Shown here piece by piece: positions 7,701-7,979 of a stretch of DNA of 7,979 nt. Positions within the stretch are counted from its first letter, which is position 1. The number at the start of each line of letters is the position of its first letter. The notes under the pieces are model-generated. The model was not told the origin of the DNA. It ran no database searches and saw only the letters and a list, made by a program, of their open reading frames with translations. The stretch is from Desulfotomaculum sp. Its GTDB lineage: Bacteria; Bacillota; Desulfotomaculia; Desulfotomaculales; Nap2-2B. A program made the position numbers and the translations under genes. Location: positions 1 to 7,979 of the forward strand of contig DMIY01000095.1 in assembly GCA_003457075.1 (NCBI GenBank), given 5' to 3'.

Positions 7701-7719
7701 GATTGGCCACCTCCCAACC
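7701..7719 (-). promoter_or_regulatory. trpE Shine-Dalgarno held in a hairpin loop
   Basis: On the minus strand GGTTGG (7714-7719) can pair with CCAATC (7701-7706), giving six pairs including one G-U. The 7-nt loop GAGGTGG is the Shine-Dalgarno itself. The hairpin ends 3 nt before the TTG start. A loop-displayed site may be accessible or tunable; folding is inferred by eye. Confidence 0.45.
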
Positions 7720-7734
7720 TTGAAAGAACGATGA

Positions 7735-7769
7735 AAATAAAAAAACCGGCGTTTCGACGAAGGCCGGTT
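7735..7769 (-). terminator. Rho-independent terminator in the trp leader (attenuator)
   Basis: On the minus strand AACCGGC (7763-7769) pairs perfectly with GCCGGTT (7744-7750) across a 12-nt loop. A T-rich tract follows (seven T, A, four T). It lies between the promoter and trpE, about 40 bp before the start codon, so it must be bypassed for expression. That is the position of an attenuator. It has no U-run on the plus strand. It is also the only terminator seen downstream of the mobA-like gene and may end that transcript too. Confidence 0.85.
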
Positions 7770-7792
7770 ATCCCTATTCAAAAAAGGTACAT

Positions 7793-7820
7793 CTCAGCTC
7801 ATCTCAGCTCATCTCGTCTA
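7793..7820 (-). promoter_or_regulatory. candidate TRAP (MtrB) binding site: six (G/U)AG triplets
   Basis: In the leader RNA the triplets UAG, GAG, GAG, GAG, GAG, GAG follow one another, each separated by exactly two nucleotides (AC, AU, CU, AU, CU). At the DNA level this is partly a 10-bp tandem repeat of GAGCTGAGAT. The Bacillus TRAP protein binds about 11 such triplets spaced by 2-3 nt upstream of the trp terminator when tryptophan is abundant. Here six are in phase, with one more UAG at 7774-7776. Position between promoter and terminator fits. I do not see a strong antiterminator: the best is GACGAG (7813-7818) with CUUCGUC in the terminator loop (7756-7762), six pairs including one G-U. 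Confidence 0.55.
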
Positions 7821-7845
7821 TTGAGGTTTTTCATTGATTGGCTAG

Positions 7846-7874
7846 ATTATATTATAGTAAAAATCCAAAGTCAA
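7846..7874 (-). promoter_or_regulatory. sigma-A promoter of the trp operon
   Basis: Minus-strand -35 TTGACT (7869-7874), spacer of exactly 17 nt, and -10 TATAAT (7846-7851). It is one mismatch from consensus over both hexamers. An overlapping second TATAAT at 7851-7856 would leave only a 12-nt spacer. The transcription start is expected near 7838-7840, giving a leader of roughly 140 nt before trpE. The -35 box overlaps the stop codon of the upstream gene. Confidence 0.85.
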
Positions 7875-7979
7875 TAGGTTTCTTTTATATCTCTATCCCG
7901 GAATTTTGTTAAACTAATAGCCTTTTGCATGTCTTTGGGTGTGTTTATATTAAGAAATGCTTTCTCTACAGCAGTTAAT
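7871..7979 (-). CDS. mobA: probable molybdenum cofactor guanylyltransferase, C-terminal end only
   Basis: The last 35 codons of a gene entering from the right edge, in a frame that ends at TGA 7871-7873. The segment AFLNINTPKDMQKA matches the conserved C-terminal FxNxNTPEDL motif of MobA-type nucleotidyltransferases, which attach GMP to molybdopterin. The same motif occurs in some related nucleotidyltransferases, so the exact substrate is uncertain. The tail ISLTKFRDRDIKETY is not diagnostic. No terminator lies between its stop and the trp promoter, whose -35 box overlaps the stop codon. Confidence 0.65.
   Translation of the reverse strand, partial: LTAVEKAFLNINTPKDMQKAISLTKFRDRDIKETY

Noticed and set aside
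7698..7781. N-terminal extension of trpE by 28 codons
   Set aside because: It runs through the leader terminator hairpin, has no family similarity, and a well-spaced Shine-Dalgarno precedes the TTG at 7697.
7799..7834. Possible leader peptide MKNLNRRDELR
   Set aside because: It has no ribosome binding site and no tryptophan codon, so ribosome-stalling attenuation of the enterobacterial kind is unlikely.
7690..7850. T-box riboswitch
   Set aside because: There is no T-box consensus (AGGGTGGNACCGCG-like) and too little leader length before the terminator for stem I and the specifier loop.

Overview
The window holds one compact tryptophan-biosynthesis operon, read entirely on the minus strand. 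The gene order is promoter/leader - trpE - trpG - trpD - trpC - trpF - trpB - trpA - aroF. aroF is a type Ibeta DAHP synthase gene cut by the left edge. The last 35 codons of a probable mobA (molybdenum-cofactor guanylyltransferase) enter from the right edge on the same strand. Every trp enzyme looks intact, with its family catalytic residues present. The organism is most likely a Gram-positive Bacillota of the Clostridia/Peptococcaceae kind (Desulfotomaculum/Pelotomaculum relatives). This is inferred from the complete colinear operon with separate trpG, trpC and trpF, a DAHP synthase after trpA, strong purine-rich ribosome binding sites, frequent TTG starts and a near-consensus sigma-A promoter. 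The genus is not proven by the sequence.

Right end (about 7690-7979): the -35 box of a strong promoter (TTGACT, 17-nt spacer, TATAAT) overlaps the stop codon of the mobA-like gene. The transcript then has six (G/U)AG triplets, each exactly two nucleotides apart, followed by a GC-rich hairpin with a U-run and then trpE. This is the layout of a TRAP (MtrB)-type attenuator. No T-box and no Trp-rich leader peptide are visible. The trpE Shine-Dalgarno lies in the loop of a small hairpin, and the start is best placed at a TTG at 7697.

Centre (1953-7697): trpE to trpB are packed tightly. There are 21-27 nt gaps around trpG, two TTGA stop/start overlaps (trpD/trpC and trpC/trpF) and a 2-nt gap between trpF and trpB. 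TrpE and TrpG form anthranilate synthase, and TrpD adds the phosphoribosyl group. TrpF and TrpC isomerise it and close the indole ring, and TrpA and TrpB convert indole-glycerol phosphate and serine to tryptophan. Five of the eight genes that begin in this window appear to start with TTG.

Left end (1-1952): the tight packing is broken by a 336-bp gap between trpB and trpA. It contains a 262-bp MITE-like element (1661-1922) with perfect 17-bp terminal inverted repeats and imperfect similarity continuing inward on both arms. A 13-bp tandem duplication overlaps its trpA-proximal edge. After trpA, aroF follows 41 bp downstream, so synthesis of the common aromatic precursor is probably co-transcribed with the tryptophan branch.

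The enzymes themselves are ordinary. The items most worth checking are the TRAP-like leader and the inverted-repeat element inside the operon.
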